Assembly (NCBI GenBank): GCA_022419385.1
Contig: JAJUBI010000005.1
Coordinates: forward strand, 558,001 to 622,000
Direction of reading: 5' to 3'
Source of the DNA: Paraconiothyrium sp. Pb-2020
Taxonomy: Eukaryota; Ascomycota; Dothideomycetes; Pleosporales; Didymosphaeriaceae
Length of the DNA: 64,000 nt
Below the pieces are notes generated by a model. The model did no database searches. It saw nothing but the letters and a program-made list of their open reading frames with translations, and had not been told where the DNA came from. Within the stretch, counting starts at the first letter, position 1, and each line of letters begins with the position of its first letter. Both the position numbers and the translations under genes were made by a program. Below, one piece after another: positions 22,496 through 33,453 of the stretch.

Positions 22496-23025
22496 TTACT
22501 CTTTCAAGTTCACGCTTCTCCGGAAACCTTGGAAGTCATCGTACTTACACTCATCACTTACTCCAGAAATATCCTCTACGAAGCTCATCCTACTCTTTCT
22601 CCACTGCTCGAAGTCGATCCTCCAGTCCCATGCCTTATCAGACAAGCCGACATTGACAATCACGCCTGGGACACGGAACGAGCGCGTCAAAATAGGTGAT
22701 CCGCAACCTGAACAAAACCAGCGGTTCACAATTCCACCTGTGTTTGTCTCGGAGTCGTCGTGCTGCTCAAGAAGTTCTTCGCCGCGAGTAAACTTGAATC
22801 TCTAGAAAGCATCAAAGGAAGGTTCAATAGTGAGCAGCCTCAAGACTGTAGTGTTAAGTGACGCACCTTGTCTGGGAACTAAGCCTGTATAGTATATGTG
22901 GAACCGTTGTTACGATGGTAATTAGTGCAATGACAGAATGCGCAGTTCATGTCGAGCCCTGTTCTAATAACGACCTTCTTACATAGGCATGAGCCGGTCC
23001 GTGCTTGGTCGGATGATACCGACAT
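22496..23025 (-). pseudogene. GFA-family (glutathione-dependent formaldehyde-activating-like) pseudogene
   Basis: Two exons (22867..23025 and 22496..22801, GTGCGT donor, TCTAG acceptor) join in phase. The second exon carries NRWFCSGCGSPIL and PGVIVNVG, typical of the CENP-V/GFA zinc fold. The first carries GSCLCKKV and CAFCHCTNYHRNNGS. An in-frame TAG at 22879-22881, right after GSTYTIQA and before FPDK, interrupts the reading frame at a point where the family runs on. The position after the CHC pair, usually Cys in this family, is Tyr here, so a zinc ligand is also missing. Both changes could be G-to-A transitions. Splice sites and the rest of the frame are intact, pointing to recent decay. 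GFA-like proteins in fungi have mostly unknown substrates. Confidence 0.75.
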
Positions 23026-23285
23026 GCTTTTGATTTGGGATTGCCGTCGACTTTAAGCTGAACATGAGAAAATTAAGGCAGACAGTCTGAACAGCATCAC
23101 TAGTTCAGTAAGAGTAGCTAATGCTATAGTAGGTGCTCCGATAATTCTGATTAGTCCTCTTCCACTGATGCTGTTAAATAAACCACTGCGCCTTGCTCGT
23201 AGGAAAAGATATCTCTGGCCCGCCTGCTCACATTGGCTAATGACCACCGTCAACTACTCGCTGATTTCATCTTTCGTCGTTGTTG

Positions 23286-25288
23286 CTAGACGATATCGAA
23301 CTTCTGCACTTGGTCTGGTACCAACACAGCCTGTAGTTTATTGTGTATTGGTTCGGAGTCGGATATGTCCCTCATCCCGTTGTGTATATATGCTGGTGCA
23401 ACCAGCCGCCACTTTGACTTGACCTGGCGGACAACCATGGGCAGACTTACCCCGTAGAAGAAGACAATACGATCATCTTTTCGTATAGCTTGGGATGCGA
23501 TCCCTAGGTGGCCTCCTCCAGTAATGAACATAACCTTGCGGTCTAGGAGCGTTCGCATAAGTTTGTGGAAAGGTGTAATGTCTCCCCTCACATGTCTCTC
23601 TTTCATGCCGTCCTTCACAGCGCAATCGCTGGCCTGTCTACGCAGATCCATATCAATGGATTGGGCGCTGTGGGTAAAGCTGATTTTCTTGATGCGCCTA
23701 ATGCCTTTAATCCAGTATTTGGAAAGTACATCAGTGGACAGGTTGAACTGAGACTTCATGCGTGTCCAAGGTTTTTCGCTCAAGCCGGAGAAAAATTTCA
23801 CTAAGCTTGTTGGTCGCGGTTTCTCTTCAAAGTCTTCAAACCATCTTTGCAGTACTCTTACCTCCCCTCTTGAAGAACCATGATCTGCGGCATCAAAACT
23901 ATTGTAGCGAGCTGGGAATGCGAGATAACGCTCCTTTATGGTGTCGACCTCAGCACCCCACAGATTCAGGCATTTTCCATCTACCGAGATGTCGAACAAT
24001 GGTTCATTTGCTCTTTCTACTGCATAATCATCCCACGATGCTATCTCGGATATGGGTCGATTACAAGACCAGTCAGGAACCCACGATGGAAGCCCTTCAA
24101 TCAAACTCTCGCCTGTAACCGAGGCAAGGATGTGCAGCCGATTGTCATGGCGGATGGCAACGGTCGCTGCCTCCTGGTAGACTAATGCAATCGATTTAGA
24201 GTAGTCTGGATCTGGTAAGTGAGCTCCTAGTTGCGAAAGCAAGCCGTGGACAGCGAATATCTTGTCTTTAGGGTCTGTGGCATCAAGACGTTGTGTCCGC
24301 AGGAGCATCGCAGTGCTGTTGGTAAGTTTTTGTTGGCTGTGGAAGCGCACGTGCTGGATGTATCTACCAGAATTTCTGACGTTAGCATTGATACACATGA
24401 CGATCTGGCTGTTTTGCAGCCTTGCGAAGTGCATCTGGTGAAGCTCGAAACTTACCTCCACATCTGTCTATGTACATGAGCCCTGTGCAGATTCCAATTG
24501 ACAATTGTGTAATCCTTGACCAGTGTGAGAAAGTTCATGAGCTCGTCTGCGGAGATCGAGTAGTGACCACACAGCATTTTACAATCGCGTGAGAAAGCAA
24601 CTTCTTGAACTGGCCAAGCGCGTGAAAACCAGGGCTTCTCAAAGAGCGCATTTAATACTGGTACCTTGCTCTCATAATGGCCTGGAACTAGCGTTAGGGA
24701 CCAACTCCACGCAACAAAGGACGAACTTGACCTTTCTCGGGCACCAGTCCCTGCTTTGAGACATGCCGAATATAAGTCATGGCGTAGTTAACTGGCTTGG
24801 CTTGACTCCGTCCAAGCCATACGATGACACGTCGCGCTTTGCTATACACCGTGCCCATCATGCCCACTTGATGATTACGCTCCAGAGGCGAATTCTGGTC
24901 GATGCTAGTTGCGTGAGGAATTGTGTCAGCGAACCAGCCGTATGCTCGTATCTTAACAGCATGACAACACATACCAAATCGAATCAACCCATAGATACCT
25001 CGAATCTCGCGATTTTCGTAAATGGTGCAGTGCTGTCGAGCAGTTTCTCGTTATGCGAATTGAAAATAGATCTTCCTGGATCGTTTTCACCAAATCAGGC
25101 TCGCCCCATACATAGGACAGAGCTTCATAGCTGCCATAAGAGTCTAACGACCTTTCGTGGACCCTGCATTGTAGTGGAGAGCCGCTCGGGCCGGGGAGTA
25201 ACTCCAAGATGCGTATGGAACGCTTGTCTCGTAGCGGACGGTGTTTGAACTCTCTCGGAGGCAAATTATCGCGTTCCTTCCCGACCAT
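23286..25288 (-). CDS. HET-domain (heterokaryon incompatibility) protein
   Basis: Four exons (24975..25288, 24732..24904, 24456..24681, 23286..24363) close in frame to 596 aa. The HET domain spans residues about 50-200: YEALSYVWGEPD, WVDSICIDQN (rebuilt across intron 1), VYSKARRVIVWLG, then WFSRAWPVQEVAF (exon 3). The C-terminal half shows the usual HET-protein signs: DPKDKIFAVHGLL, LPSWVPDWS and, near the end, GGGHLGIASQAIRKDDRIVF. Splice sites are canonical (GTATGT, GTCAAG, GTAAGT donors). Unlike the HET gene at 1.3-2.9 kb it has no zinc fingers. Such proteins trigger growth arrest or cell death after non-self contact; the partner is unknown. Confidence 0.85.
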
Positions 25289-26139
25289 CTTGGATCAAGT
25301 GGTTGATGGTGAAGAGGCTTCAAGAAGAGCCTTGCATCCCTTTGCAGTACTGAAATGACTGCGATCAGTGTATCACGATCGAACTTCAGTATGAAGGAGC
25401 TGCTCAGTATTGCGACGTCAATTGGGTATTACCAGTCGTAAAACTCGCCAAAGAATCAATCCTACTTATGAGACAGGCCCAGGCTGACCGGAACGTGGCT
25501 CAGCTCAGATGCCGGCGTCGCGGGTCGACCAGCGCGGTACGTCAGCTGATTGAGCCTTCGTGGCTGGAGCACACATAGATCAGGACGTGATACTATTTGC
25601 TCTCAGAATATTTGAAGGCGATGCTGTATGGTGGTTGCAAGTACAAGCGCAAAGTGGTGGAGTGGGGCTTGCAGCGATAACCAGGCACGAGGCCTGCCCC
25701 TCGTATGCCTGAGAACACGCTAGTCCTCAATTGTCAATGCCTGAGGTACTGTTGTACAACCATTCTGACAAGGCAGTCGTATAGTGTGCTTCTGCTGATA
25801 TTCATTTAATATGAAATGCCCTCGAGTTCTCAATTGAACGATGTCCTAGGCTGGCGTCCCAAACTCACCAGATCTCCTTCACAGCAGATATGTAGGCTGG
25901 CTATACGTAACAATCACACGAGATCATACATCTCAAGATTAGGATTACCCGGAGAGTTAAAGCTCGAATGCCCATGAAGCAGGTTCCGGAAGCAAATCAT
26001 TGTCAAAGGTGTGTTTGGAATATTTGCGGTTTAAGCTAATCACGCTGTACACTAATACTAGTCTCCTATCATGATTTGTTTTCGATCTTTGCAGTTGCTC
26101 ACAATAATTAAGCCATGATTAGACAGTTGACACGCAGGT
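25289..26139. other. Gene-free stretch
   Basis: The upstream region of the HET gene and the 3' flank of the GPI-protein gene. Only short frames; no transposon ends or repeats recognised. Confidence 0.45.
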
Positions 26140-26805
26140 CTACAACAGCAATCCAGCGAACAGACCCGCAGCTGCTCCAACCAACCCGACCTTCGACACC
26201 ACGCTCCTGTCAGCTGCACCAGTATTCTCTGCTGGCGCAACAGAGCTGCTGTTCGATGCCGAAGCTCCGGCCCGTGTAGAGGTCGCCAATGTAGCATTTG
26301 CCGAGCCACCCGTAGTTGCAACAGCACTCGAGCTTCCTTTCGAGGAGCTTGCATCCGGTGTTGGTGTAGCATCTGCGTTTGCAGCCAGTTTATTTGCGCC
26401 GGCGGTAATGGTCACAGGCAGATGCGTGACCTCTTCTCCCTCATATGTCTGGGTACTGCTCCCAGGAAAGTTGGCCTCGCTTCCACTCGCACTCTCCTTG
26501 CAAGTAGCCGTCGCAACTCCGATGCTGCAGTCTTGGGTCATGCTGAACTCGTCATCCCCCGGTTCAGACATATCCATAACGTAGGTCGAAGGTCCGTATG
26601 TCAGGAGTTGCTGGGGGAAGAAGCCGCAGTCACTACCGTCGGTACCGGATGGGCACGCGAGTGCGAAAATTGTTTGCGACGGTTTCGCAGAGACAACAGA
26701 GGCGTGAATGGGAAATTCTTCATAATCAAGGAACGGCAGCGTGATCGTTGTTGTCTGAGCAAGCGCGAGGCTAAGCAATGTGGAGATGGTGATTAGGGAA
26801 GCCAT
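26140..26805 (-). CDS. Secreted GPI-anchored fungal surface protein
   Basis: A single exon of 221 aa. A signal peptide (about 1-16, ending LSLALAQ) is followed by a compact Cys-containing domain (ALACPSGTDGSDCGFFPQQL, YGPSTYVMDM, CKESASGSEANFPGSSTQTY). The family is common in Pezizomycotina and carries this CPSGTD and SGSEANFPG pattern (from memory). A Ser/Thr/Ala-rich linker (residues 135-195) and a C-terminal hydrophobic tail (VSKVGLVGAAAGLFAGLLL) fit GPI anchoring. No enzyme motif is visible. It is probably a cell-wall or plasma-membrane structural protein. Confidence 0.8.
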   Translation of the reverse strand: MASLITISTLLSLALAQTTTITLPFLDYEEFPIHASVVSAKPSQTIFALACPSGTDGSDCGFFPQQLLTYGPSTYVMDMSEPGDDEFSMTQDCSIGVATATCKESASGSEANFPGSSTQTYEGEEVTHLPVTITAGANKLAANADATPTPDASSSKGSSSAVATTGGSANATLATSTRAGASASNSSSVAPAENTGAADRSVVSKVGLVGAAAGLFAGLLL

Positions 26806-27828
26806 TATGTATAGTAATTATAGATCCAGTGATATAACGAGTGACTGGGAATGCGGTTGCGATTACGGTGGGCTCTGTCCGAAAGAACGACAAGGGTGGG
26901 AAGTTGGGAAACAGAGAGCGCCGATCGCCTACAACGATCTGCAGGCGAGCGCTCGAATTTATTGCAAATGTTCACGACCGTAACGCGCGAGAAACAGGCA
27001 ACCGTTCGTTGGGGGCCTGAAAATAGGGATGATCAAGCAATTCTACGATTGGCTGGTATGTTAGCCTTGATTGTTATCGGGCAAGCGCGGTCAAATTTCG
27101 ATCCTTTCCCGCCACTCGCTTGACTCGCTTTGATTGCTTCATGCCTTTCATGTTTATGCCTCAGATTTCGTTGCAACGTTGGGAAAACCTCACGAGAGCG
27201 GTTTAGGCCGGGGTATTGAAGAGCTCCCTCTAAGCTAGCGCCCTTGGAGCAAATAAGTTAACGCAACGAACTAATTAGCACTGTTCGACACATGAGACAT
27301 TCACTCTCATTCGATACGCTGTTCTGCCACAGTGCTCCGTCAGTCTTAACCAGAAATAAAAATGTCCTGAACATACCTAGGTACGCTAGCGCTAGACCCG
27401 GTATCAGACCTGGAGGTGAAACTCGTATTCGCGAGCGGTTAAAGATGAGGGTTTCGTCTTCTTGAATATGATCCTCGCAAATCAATGTAGTGTAACTATG
27501 CTAATCGTAGTAAAAGGATTTTCCTAATCGTGTTGCGATATTGAGAATTGCGGCAGACCTACACACCCTATATGCCCGGTAATAACGGGCAGCAGCACTG
27601 AGACCCGACTGGATCGGTAAATCAGTATGGACCCGGTTTCCAATGCATATTGGAGCAGAAACTCCAGTTGGATACTTTGCCTTCATCTATCCATATTGAA
27701 CACCTTGACGATCGTTCGAGCGACCTTTAATTGTAGATCAATGTCAGTGAACAGAAGGCTATAAAATAGGTGCACGTTTGTACGACTGTAACTTATCCAT
27801 TCGTTCAGAACCACCTACGCTATCGAAG
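26806..27828. other. Intergenic region between two divergent secreted-protein genes
   Basis: About 1 kb containing both promoters. A TATA box for the LPMO gene is seen at 27760. No open frame of note. Confidence 0.45.
27760..27767 (+). promoter_or_regulatory. TATA box of the AA9 LPMO gene
   Basis: TATAAAAT lies 69 nt upstream of the LPMO ATG at 27829. Confidence 0.5.
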
Positions 27829-28590
27829 ATGAAAGGCCTCCCAACAATTCTGGCAGTTACCGCTGCGCTCACTTCAACCACTTACGCACACTGGACGTAT
27901 GATCGGATAATCGTCAACGGCCAGATTATCGGCGAACCCTGGCAATATGTCCGCCGCCATTCCAACGGCAATAACTTCCTCTCAGACGTGACATCCGCCG
28001 ACATGAGGTGCAACATCGACGGCCTCCTCTCTGGCGCAAACACATCAACATATCCCGTCAACGCTGGCGACAAACTCGGCTTCACCATCAAGGACACCTT
28101 CGGACACCCCGGGCCCCAGCAAGTGTACATCTCAAAGGCACCCGCAGACGTGAAAGACTACGATGGCTCAGGCGACTGGGCGAAGATATACACGCTGTCC
28201 GACTGCCGAACCAAGGACTGCGGCACTGGCGATGGCATCGTGAAGTGGGCGACGTACCGAGCACAGACGTTCAACTTCGCGTTGCCGAAGGAGCTTCCGG
28301 CTGGAGAGTACTTGCTACGTGCGGAAGGTATTGCTATTCATGCGGCACAGAAGAGTAGGGGCGCTCAGTTTTACGTCGCTTGCGCGCAAATCAAGGTGGA
28401 GGGCAGTGGCACTGGAATGCCGGGACCTACAATCAAGTTCCCTGGGAGTTACACTTCGAACTCCACTGGTATCCTCATCCCGCAGATCTGGAGTCAGATC
28501 ACGAACTACACGAGTCCTGGACCGAAGCTATGGCCGGAGGGAACGGAAGAGGCACATGTGCTTGATGGGAAAGTGAAACAGTCAGATTGA
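27829..28590 (+). CDS. AA9 lytic polysaccharide monooxygenase
   Basis: A single exon of 253 aa. The signal peptide (1-20, ending TTYA) leaves His21 as the mature N-terminus. The second copper ligand is His93 in DTFGHPGPQQVYIS. The axial site follows the AA9 pattern: His171, Gln180 and Tyr182 in IHAAQKSRGAQFYVACAQIK. The run HWTYDRIIVNG at the start is typical AA9. No CBM1 follows the catalytic domain; the tail has only a short Thr/Ser/Asn-rich end. AA9 enzymes oxidatively cut cellulose or hemicellulose. Substrate and C1/C4 selectivity cannot be read from the sequence. Confidence 0.92.
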   Translation: MKGLPTILAVTAALTSTTYAHWTYDRIIVNGQIIGEPWQYVRRHSNGNNFLSDVTSADMRCNIDGLLSGANTSTYPVNAGDKLGFTIKDTFGHPGPQQVYISKAPADVKDYDGSGDWAKIYTLSDCRTKDCGTGDGIVKWATYRAQTFNFALPKELPAGEYLLRAEGIAIHAAQKSRGAQFYVACAQIKVEGSGTGMPGPTIKFPGSYTSNSTGILIPQIWSQITNYTSPGPKLWPEGTEEAHVLDGKVKQSD

Positions 28591-28786
28591 GGGGGCGGAT
28601 GTGGGGAAAACTGTTACATGCAGCAGAAGGAAACGTAGAGTCGTGCTGGTAGGATGTATGTGAACTTATATTACAAAGCAACAACATAGTCTATAAGGAG
28701 ATATAGCACATCTAGCACACAGATGTATCCGAACCCTCGACTCCAGTATGTCCAATGCAATGTCCAACCTGACGACAATAGATCTT

Positions 28787-30716
28787 CTAAAAGTCCCACA
28801 AAGTGCCGAAGGCGTGCAAACCCTCTGTACAATCTAAATTAGTAACGTGTATGATTGATGATAACAAGTCCTCACCTGCGCGACACCCTTGCATCATCTC
28901 ATCGTTGCCCTGCATGTTACTCGTGATAAAGATCACCTCTGCTCCGAAGCTTTTCCACGTGTCTCTCAAGAGCTCCATGGTGTTTGGCCGTCCACCGCGC
29001 TTCTTGCTATCCCATAGTATCATCAGGCGGAATATTGTCGTGAATGAGGCCAGCGATGGTCGGTCCAAACGTGCGTTCTTGGTCTGACCCGATCCAGATG
29101 AGAAACCAGTTGGGCGACTGAATGCAGGTGGATAGGGCGGCGCCGATGCCGGTACCGGTGCAGATGCGAATACCACGCTTGAACATGGCGGAGGCATGGC
29201 CAACGCCGGCTGTCACATGTTAGTGAGAGGAGCGAAATAGAAAGTGTGAATTGTACCAAACTTGAGTTCTCGTGTCCATACTGTTTTGGGTGGGTTAGCG
29301 ACGAGAGCCTTCGTGAAGTCGCCTTGGACACCACAGATCATGTAATGGTGCGGTGAGTGGCGGCCCTCACTGATGATACCGAAAGCGTGGTATTCCATGA
29401 TGGAGGTGCGGCTGATGCGGCCGAGCAGACCTTGTTGCATGCCGCGCTGGAAGCGGACGACTGCGACTTTGGGTGATGGCTGTGCTACTGTCAGGTGAGG
29501 GCTGTTGCGGACAGTGCAGTACTTACGATTTCGACTTCTACGGGCACCTGGCGTAGGGTCACCCAGGGGATGAGGACACTGGCGGATGTAAGCAACGACA
29601 TGTTGTGAAAAGCGGCGTCGGACGCACAAGACTGTCATGAAGACGGCGAACCAAAGCTCTTGTGTGCTTATTAGGACATGGGCATCTGATCTCCATTGCC
29701 CAGTTTTGATGTCGTAGACGTTGCCCATAACTACGAACATCCAGGTAGTCTAGGTTGCGTCAGTGCCATTTTGCATTAAGATTCTTCATGTGGAGACTCA
29801 CGGCGAGACCTAGCCACCCAATGAAGCGATGATGCTTCTCGAAGACATTGTGGTAAGTGTTCCGAACCCACGGGAAAGCGCTCAAAACAGAGATGATGAT
29901 GAAGATGTTGGTGATGATGCCACTAACGAGAACAGCCTTGTGCTGAACGGCACGGTACCGAATAATGTCGACAATCTTGAAAATTAACCAACTGTTTCTG
30001 TCAGTCGGCTGTCTTTGTGAAGAATTGAAACTCCTTACGCAGCGCCTGAGAGTGCACAGCCAGAATGTATACCCCAACATGTTGAAGAATAGATGTTGCC
30101 GCGTATTTTATTGATAAAGGAGCCCACTATTGTCGCGTAAGTTAATGATTAAGAAATAGGGTGATGGACGCACACTTCGTAGACCGTAGATAAAGAACAT
30201 GTAGAGACAGCGCAGAAATAGCTCGTTCCGGAAAAGGATTGCACAGAGCAGGTTTCCCAGTACTAAAGCACCCAGATGGTTCTCCGCATAATGGAATCTG
30301 CCTAGTGCAGCCAAGATGATCCCGGTCAGGTTGAGAAGGGTAACGAAGATGAAGAATTTTCGGTATGTGTTGAACCACAGGTTGAACAGAATCCACCGAG
30401 AGATCATTGGCTTCGGCGGACTGGGTGTCTTGACAGCGACTTCAGGAATCTTGACATCATTGTTCTGTGGAATTGCCGTCGTTCTCGATAACGAGAGTTC
30501 TGGTACGCTGGACAGAGGTGTGATGCCTTCGTGAATCGGTGAAGTGGGGCACAGATGCGAGTCGAAGACCCTTCCCCCATTCTGAGCTAGGTAAACGAAC
30601 GGCGACGGCACCATTGATTCCGTCGTGCTATCGTAAATCCCCTTCTCAGCATCATCGATACTGCTGTCGCTGGCAGTCCGACCACCGATAACGTGACGTT
30701 GTAATTCGTCGCCCAT
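28787..30716 (-). pseudogene. TmpA-like transmembrane flavin oxidoreductase, frame broken twice
   Basis: Eight exons can be traced: 30174..30716, 30039..30126, 29802..29991, 29628..29749, 29527..29578, 29257..29479, 28876..29209, 28787..28824. Introns are canonical. A charged N-terminus precedes several membrane segments (FFIFVTLLNLTGIILAALG, LVSGIITNIFIIISVLSAF). The cytosolic half has an NAD(P)-binding run GTGIGAALSTC and ends HAFGTLWDF. The layout matches TmpA-type fungal oxidoreductases, related to ferric-reductase folds (recalled family). The frame breaks once in exon 2 at a GGGG run near 30070, between SILQHVG and IHSGCALSG, where one base is missing. It breaks again near 29021-29026, between HDNIPPD and MILWDSKKRGG (5-nt loss or 1-nt gain). 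All other joins are intact, so this is a young pseudogene or carries assembly errors. Confidence 0.65.
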
Positions 30717-32233
30717 GATTCGCTCGCGTACACCACGTCTCGGAGTACAATTCAGAAGTCAGAAAAAGACGAGAAGATGTTGCCGCAGGGGTATTGGAGG
30801 AGTGATTGCTCATCATGTCTGTCCAGAGCACGACTTTTAATCAGTGTCTGGCACGCCGGCCCCACCGCTCGGGCTTGAGTGAGCCCATACTGACAGGCAA
30901 CCACGAGCTGGAAATGCCACATGCTCATAGTACGGATGTACTACATAGTTACTTCTCCAAATAACAGGGACTTTGGTACGTGCAACGCTTGCCACTGCCA
31001 TAAGAAGCAGGGGCCAGGGTCAGCACGCCAATGAAGTAGACGAATTAATGGCAATATATGATCCGAGAATGCTCGCGCATGCGAAGTAGCACAAGCTGAC
31101 CTTTACGATTCAGGTGGGCTTGATTCTTTTTCACACGCGTTCAGCTACGGAGGGCTCGGATTTGTTTTTTGACCCCATTATCTCTTTCTGGTGGAGATTG
31201 AACGGATTGCGCAGCTGAACGATAAGGCAAACACAGCTGCATGGCACAGAGATCAGCAGCCACCTTCGGCGCGGGTTCGACCCAGAGTCGAGCTGTACAT
31301 GAAGGTACACCGCTTTCGAATAAGTCGAAATAAACTTCGTCGCCAGATAGACTACTTCGAGCGGGCTAGGCGCATATGCCGGGAGTGCATGAAGTTCCAG
31401 ACGAGACAACTGTCGGTTTTGCAATGGCACGAGGGTGACTGCCGTTCGTGCGCTGCCGGTATGGCGGGGAAGGCAGTGCCGTTTCAAGGATGGCAATAAT
31501 AATCGATACAATATGATCGCCATGTGCGTATCGTTTCTGGCGCTTGCAATGCTGTCATAGGGCACTCGATTGGGCGAAGCTCTATCAAATGAAGCTTTAT
31601 CCAGATTGCCGGACGAGGGGATGCAGAGCCTCAAGATTGCTTTGGGGCTTCGAGACGTCTGAGCCACGATCCCGATCCCTGGGCTGTGGAACGAGGCGCC
31701 TTGCGCGCTGGCAAGGTCGGCAGTGGGGCCTTTGTTTCATTGCCGGAGGCCTGTTGGGGATGCAATGGCTGCAATGTTTAAGGTACCCCAGATTTTCCCT
31801 GTTCGGTAGCTGTTACCGACATGCTTCCCCAACGGCGGAGAAGGGATGACGTAGGAGGCATAAAAGCTTGTGTTACAGGGAATGAGGCGGAGAGATTGTG
31901 TGCAAGGTGCAGCAGGAGTTTGGGAGACAGGAGTGAGGGGGTGGGGAGGAGAGCGAAGTGCACGCGAGTTGACGGAGATGGTTCGGCTCAATCGGAGATC
32001 CAAAGATAAGTCTGCTGATTGTCAGCAGCGGCCGCTTGTAGGAACAGCGGCCGACACAACCGACGCTGCTTGTTAATTCCTCTCTCGTACGATGAGCATA
32101 TGGTCGTGTAGGATATAAGATGTAGCCTTGAATCCCAAGTGATCGTGTCGGCAAGATCTTGAAGCCAGAACTGGGATTCGAAGTCAAGGACCTTGATTGA
32201 TCTTTCTATCCATTTATAATTTCAGCCACGATA
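30717..32233. other. Gene-free stretch
   Basis: 1.5 kb between divergent genes. Medium-length frames on both strands overlap each other and show no domain or splice pattern, so they are treated as chance. Confidence 0.45.
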
Positions 32234-33208
32234 ATGGCACCTTCATACCTCATCACCGCCGCTAGCGGACATATCGGAAAGCGACTCGTACCATTGCTCC
32301 TCTCTCACCCTTCCAGGCCCACCCTCGTTCTCCCGACTAGCAATGCCGCACGTCTCACATCTTTATTACCAGCCGATGTCGACGAATCCAGAGTGCACAT
32401 CCTAGAAGGCTCCGTCCAAGACCCAGCCTTCATCGACGCCGCACTCAAAGATCACAAAGTAACTTCAGTCTTCCTATGTCTTACCGGATCCGACGAGCTC
32501 TTCACGACTTTCAACTTCCTTGACTGTCTCCGACAATCAGGCACAGTGAAGCATCTCGTGTATCTCTCCGCGTGCGGAGACTACAGCCTGGAAGCCCAGG
32601 AGAGCGGCTTCCTCAAAGAGATTTACTGTGCACATGTCGCTGTCAAGTTCATCGTGGAAGCAAAGATCAAGCATGGGCTGCTACCACGGGACCAGGAGGG
32701 AGGCTTCAGCTGGACGATCCTCGGACCTACCCTGTTTTTCGGTAACAATTTCGAGGTTCAGCGTGAGATGCTTCAAGACGGCGTGTTCGACCATCCCATC
32801 GGAAGCAAGGGCGTAAGCTGCGTATCGGAGGACGACATCGCGCTTGCAGTCACCAAAGCCTTCGAAGACGATGGGGAGCGGTGGGGCGGGAAGAAGGTCA
32901 TGCTTGGCAGCTTGCAGACGTATACGAATGAGGAGGTTGCTCGGCTGTGGTCGCGGGCTTTGGGCAAGGAAATAAAGCCTAGATATAGTGACAAGGCTTC
33001 CTTGAATGCATTCGAGCAGAGTTTCAAGAAGAAGGCGGGGCCGGCGTGGGGAAGGGATTTGACGCTCATGTTTGAGTGGTTTGAGGTGATGCCGTTTGGG
33101 ATGACGCAGGAACAGTATAGGGATCAGGTTGCGTTGTTGGGGAAAGAAGCTGAGAGCTACGAGAAGTTCGTTGAGGCTACGGCGAAGCAGTGGAAGGAGC
33201 AGCAATAG
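32234..33208 (+). CDS. NmrA-like NAD(P)-binding protein
   Basis: A single exon of 324 aa. The N-terminus MAPSYLITAASGHIGKRLVP is a Rossmann start with the NmrA-type Gly pattern. Next come HILEGSVQDPAFIDAALKD and VKHLVYLSACGDYS, typical of atypical SDRs of the NmrA/HSCARG group. The Tyr-x3-Lys pair of classical SDRs is not evident. Members sense the NADP/NAD ratio or act as reductases; NmrA itself regulates the GATA factor AreA. The function here is unknown. No membrane segment. Confidence 0.85.
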   Translation: MAPSYLITAASGHIGKRLVPLLLSHPSRPTLVLPTSNAARLTSLLPADVDESRVHILEGSVQDPAFIDAALKDHKVTSVFLCLTGSDELFTTFNFLDCLRQSGTVKHLVYLSACGDYSLEAQESGFLKEIYCAHVAVKFIVEAKIKHGLLPRDQEGGFSWTILGPTLFFGNNFEVQREMLQDGVFDHPIGSKGVSCVSEDDIALAVTKAFEDDGERWGGKKVMLGSLQTYTNEEVARLWSRALGKEIKPRYSDKASLNAFEQSFKKKAGPAWGRDLTLMFEWFEVMPFGMTQEQYRDQVALLGKEAESYEKFVEATAKQWKEQQ

Positions 33209-33453
33209 AAATTGCGGCTATTCCAGCAACAAGATGGGTCCTAGTATCTGCACATACGGGCCTTAATTGACTTATTTTATGAGAATTGTCATAGACTAGT
33301 AAAAAAGTAGGTCTTGGACCATTTCACAATCTCCTGTGCGCTAAATTGGACCCTAAATTGTTATTGATCTGTTTCAATCAACACTTAAACCCCCAGCTGC
33401 TACCTTCTTCATACTACAAGAGACTCACGACTTGAATCTAGAGCTTCAGTTCC

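Noticed and set aside
31272..31284. GGGTTCGACCC resembling a tRNA box B
   Set aside because: The T-stem has only three pairs and no box A or acceptor stem can be placed around it.
31131..31667. 178-codon minus frame and the opposing plus frames
   Set aside because: No ATG-supported start with family features, no domain, and mutual overlap on both strands.
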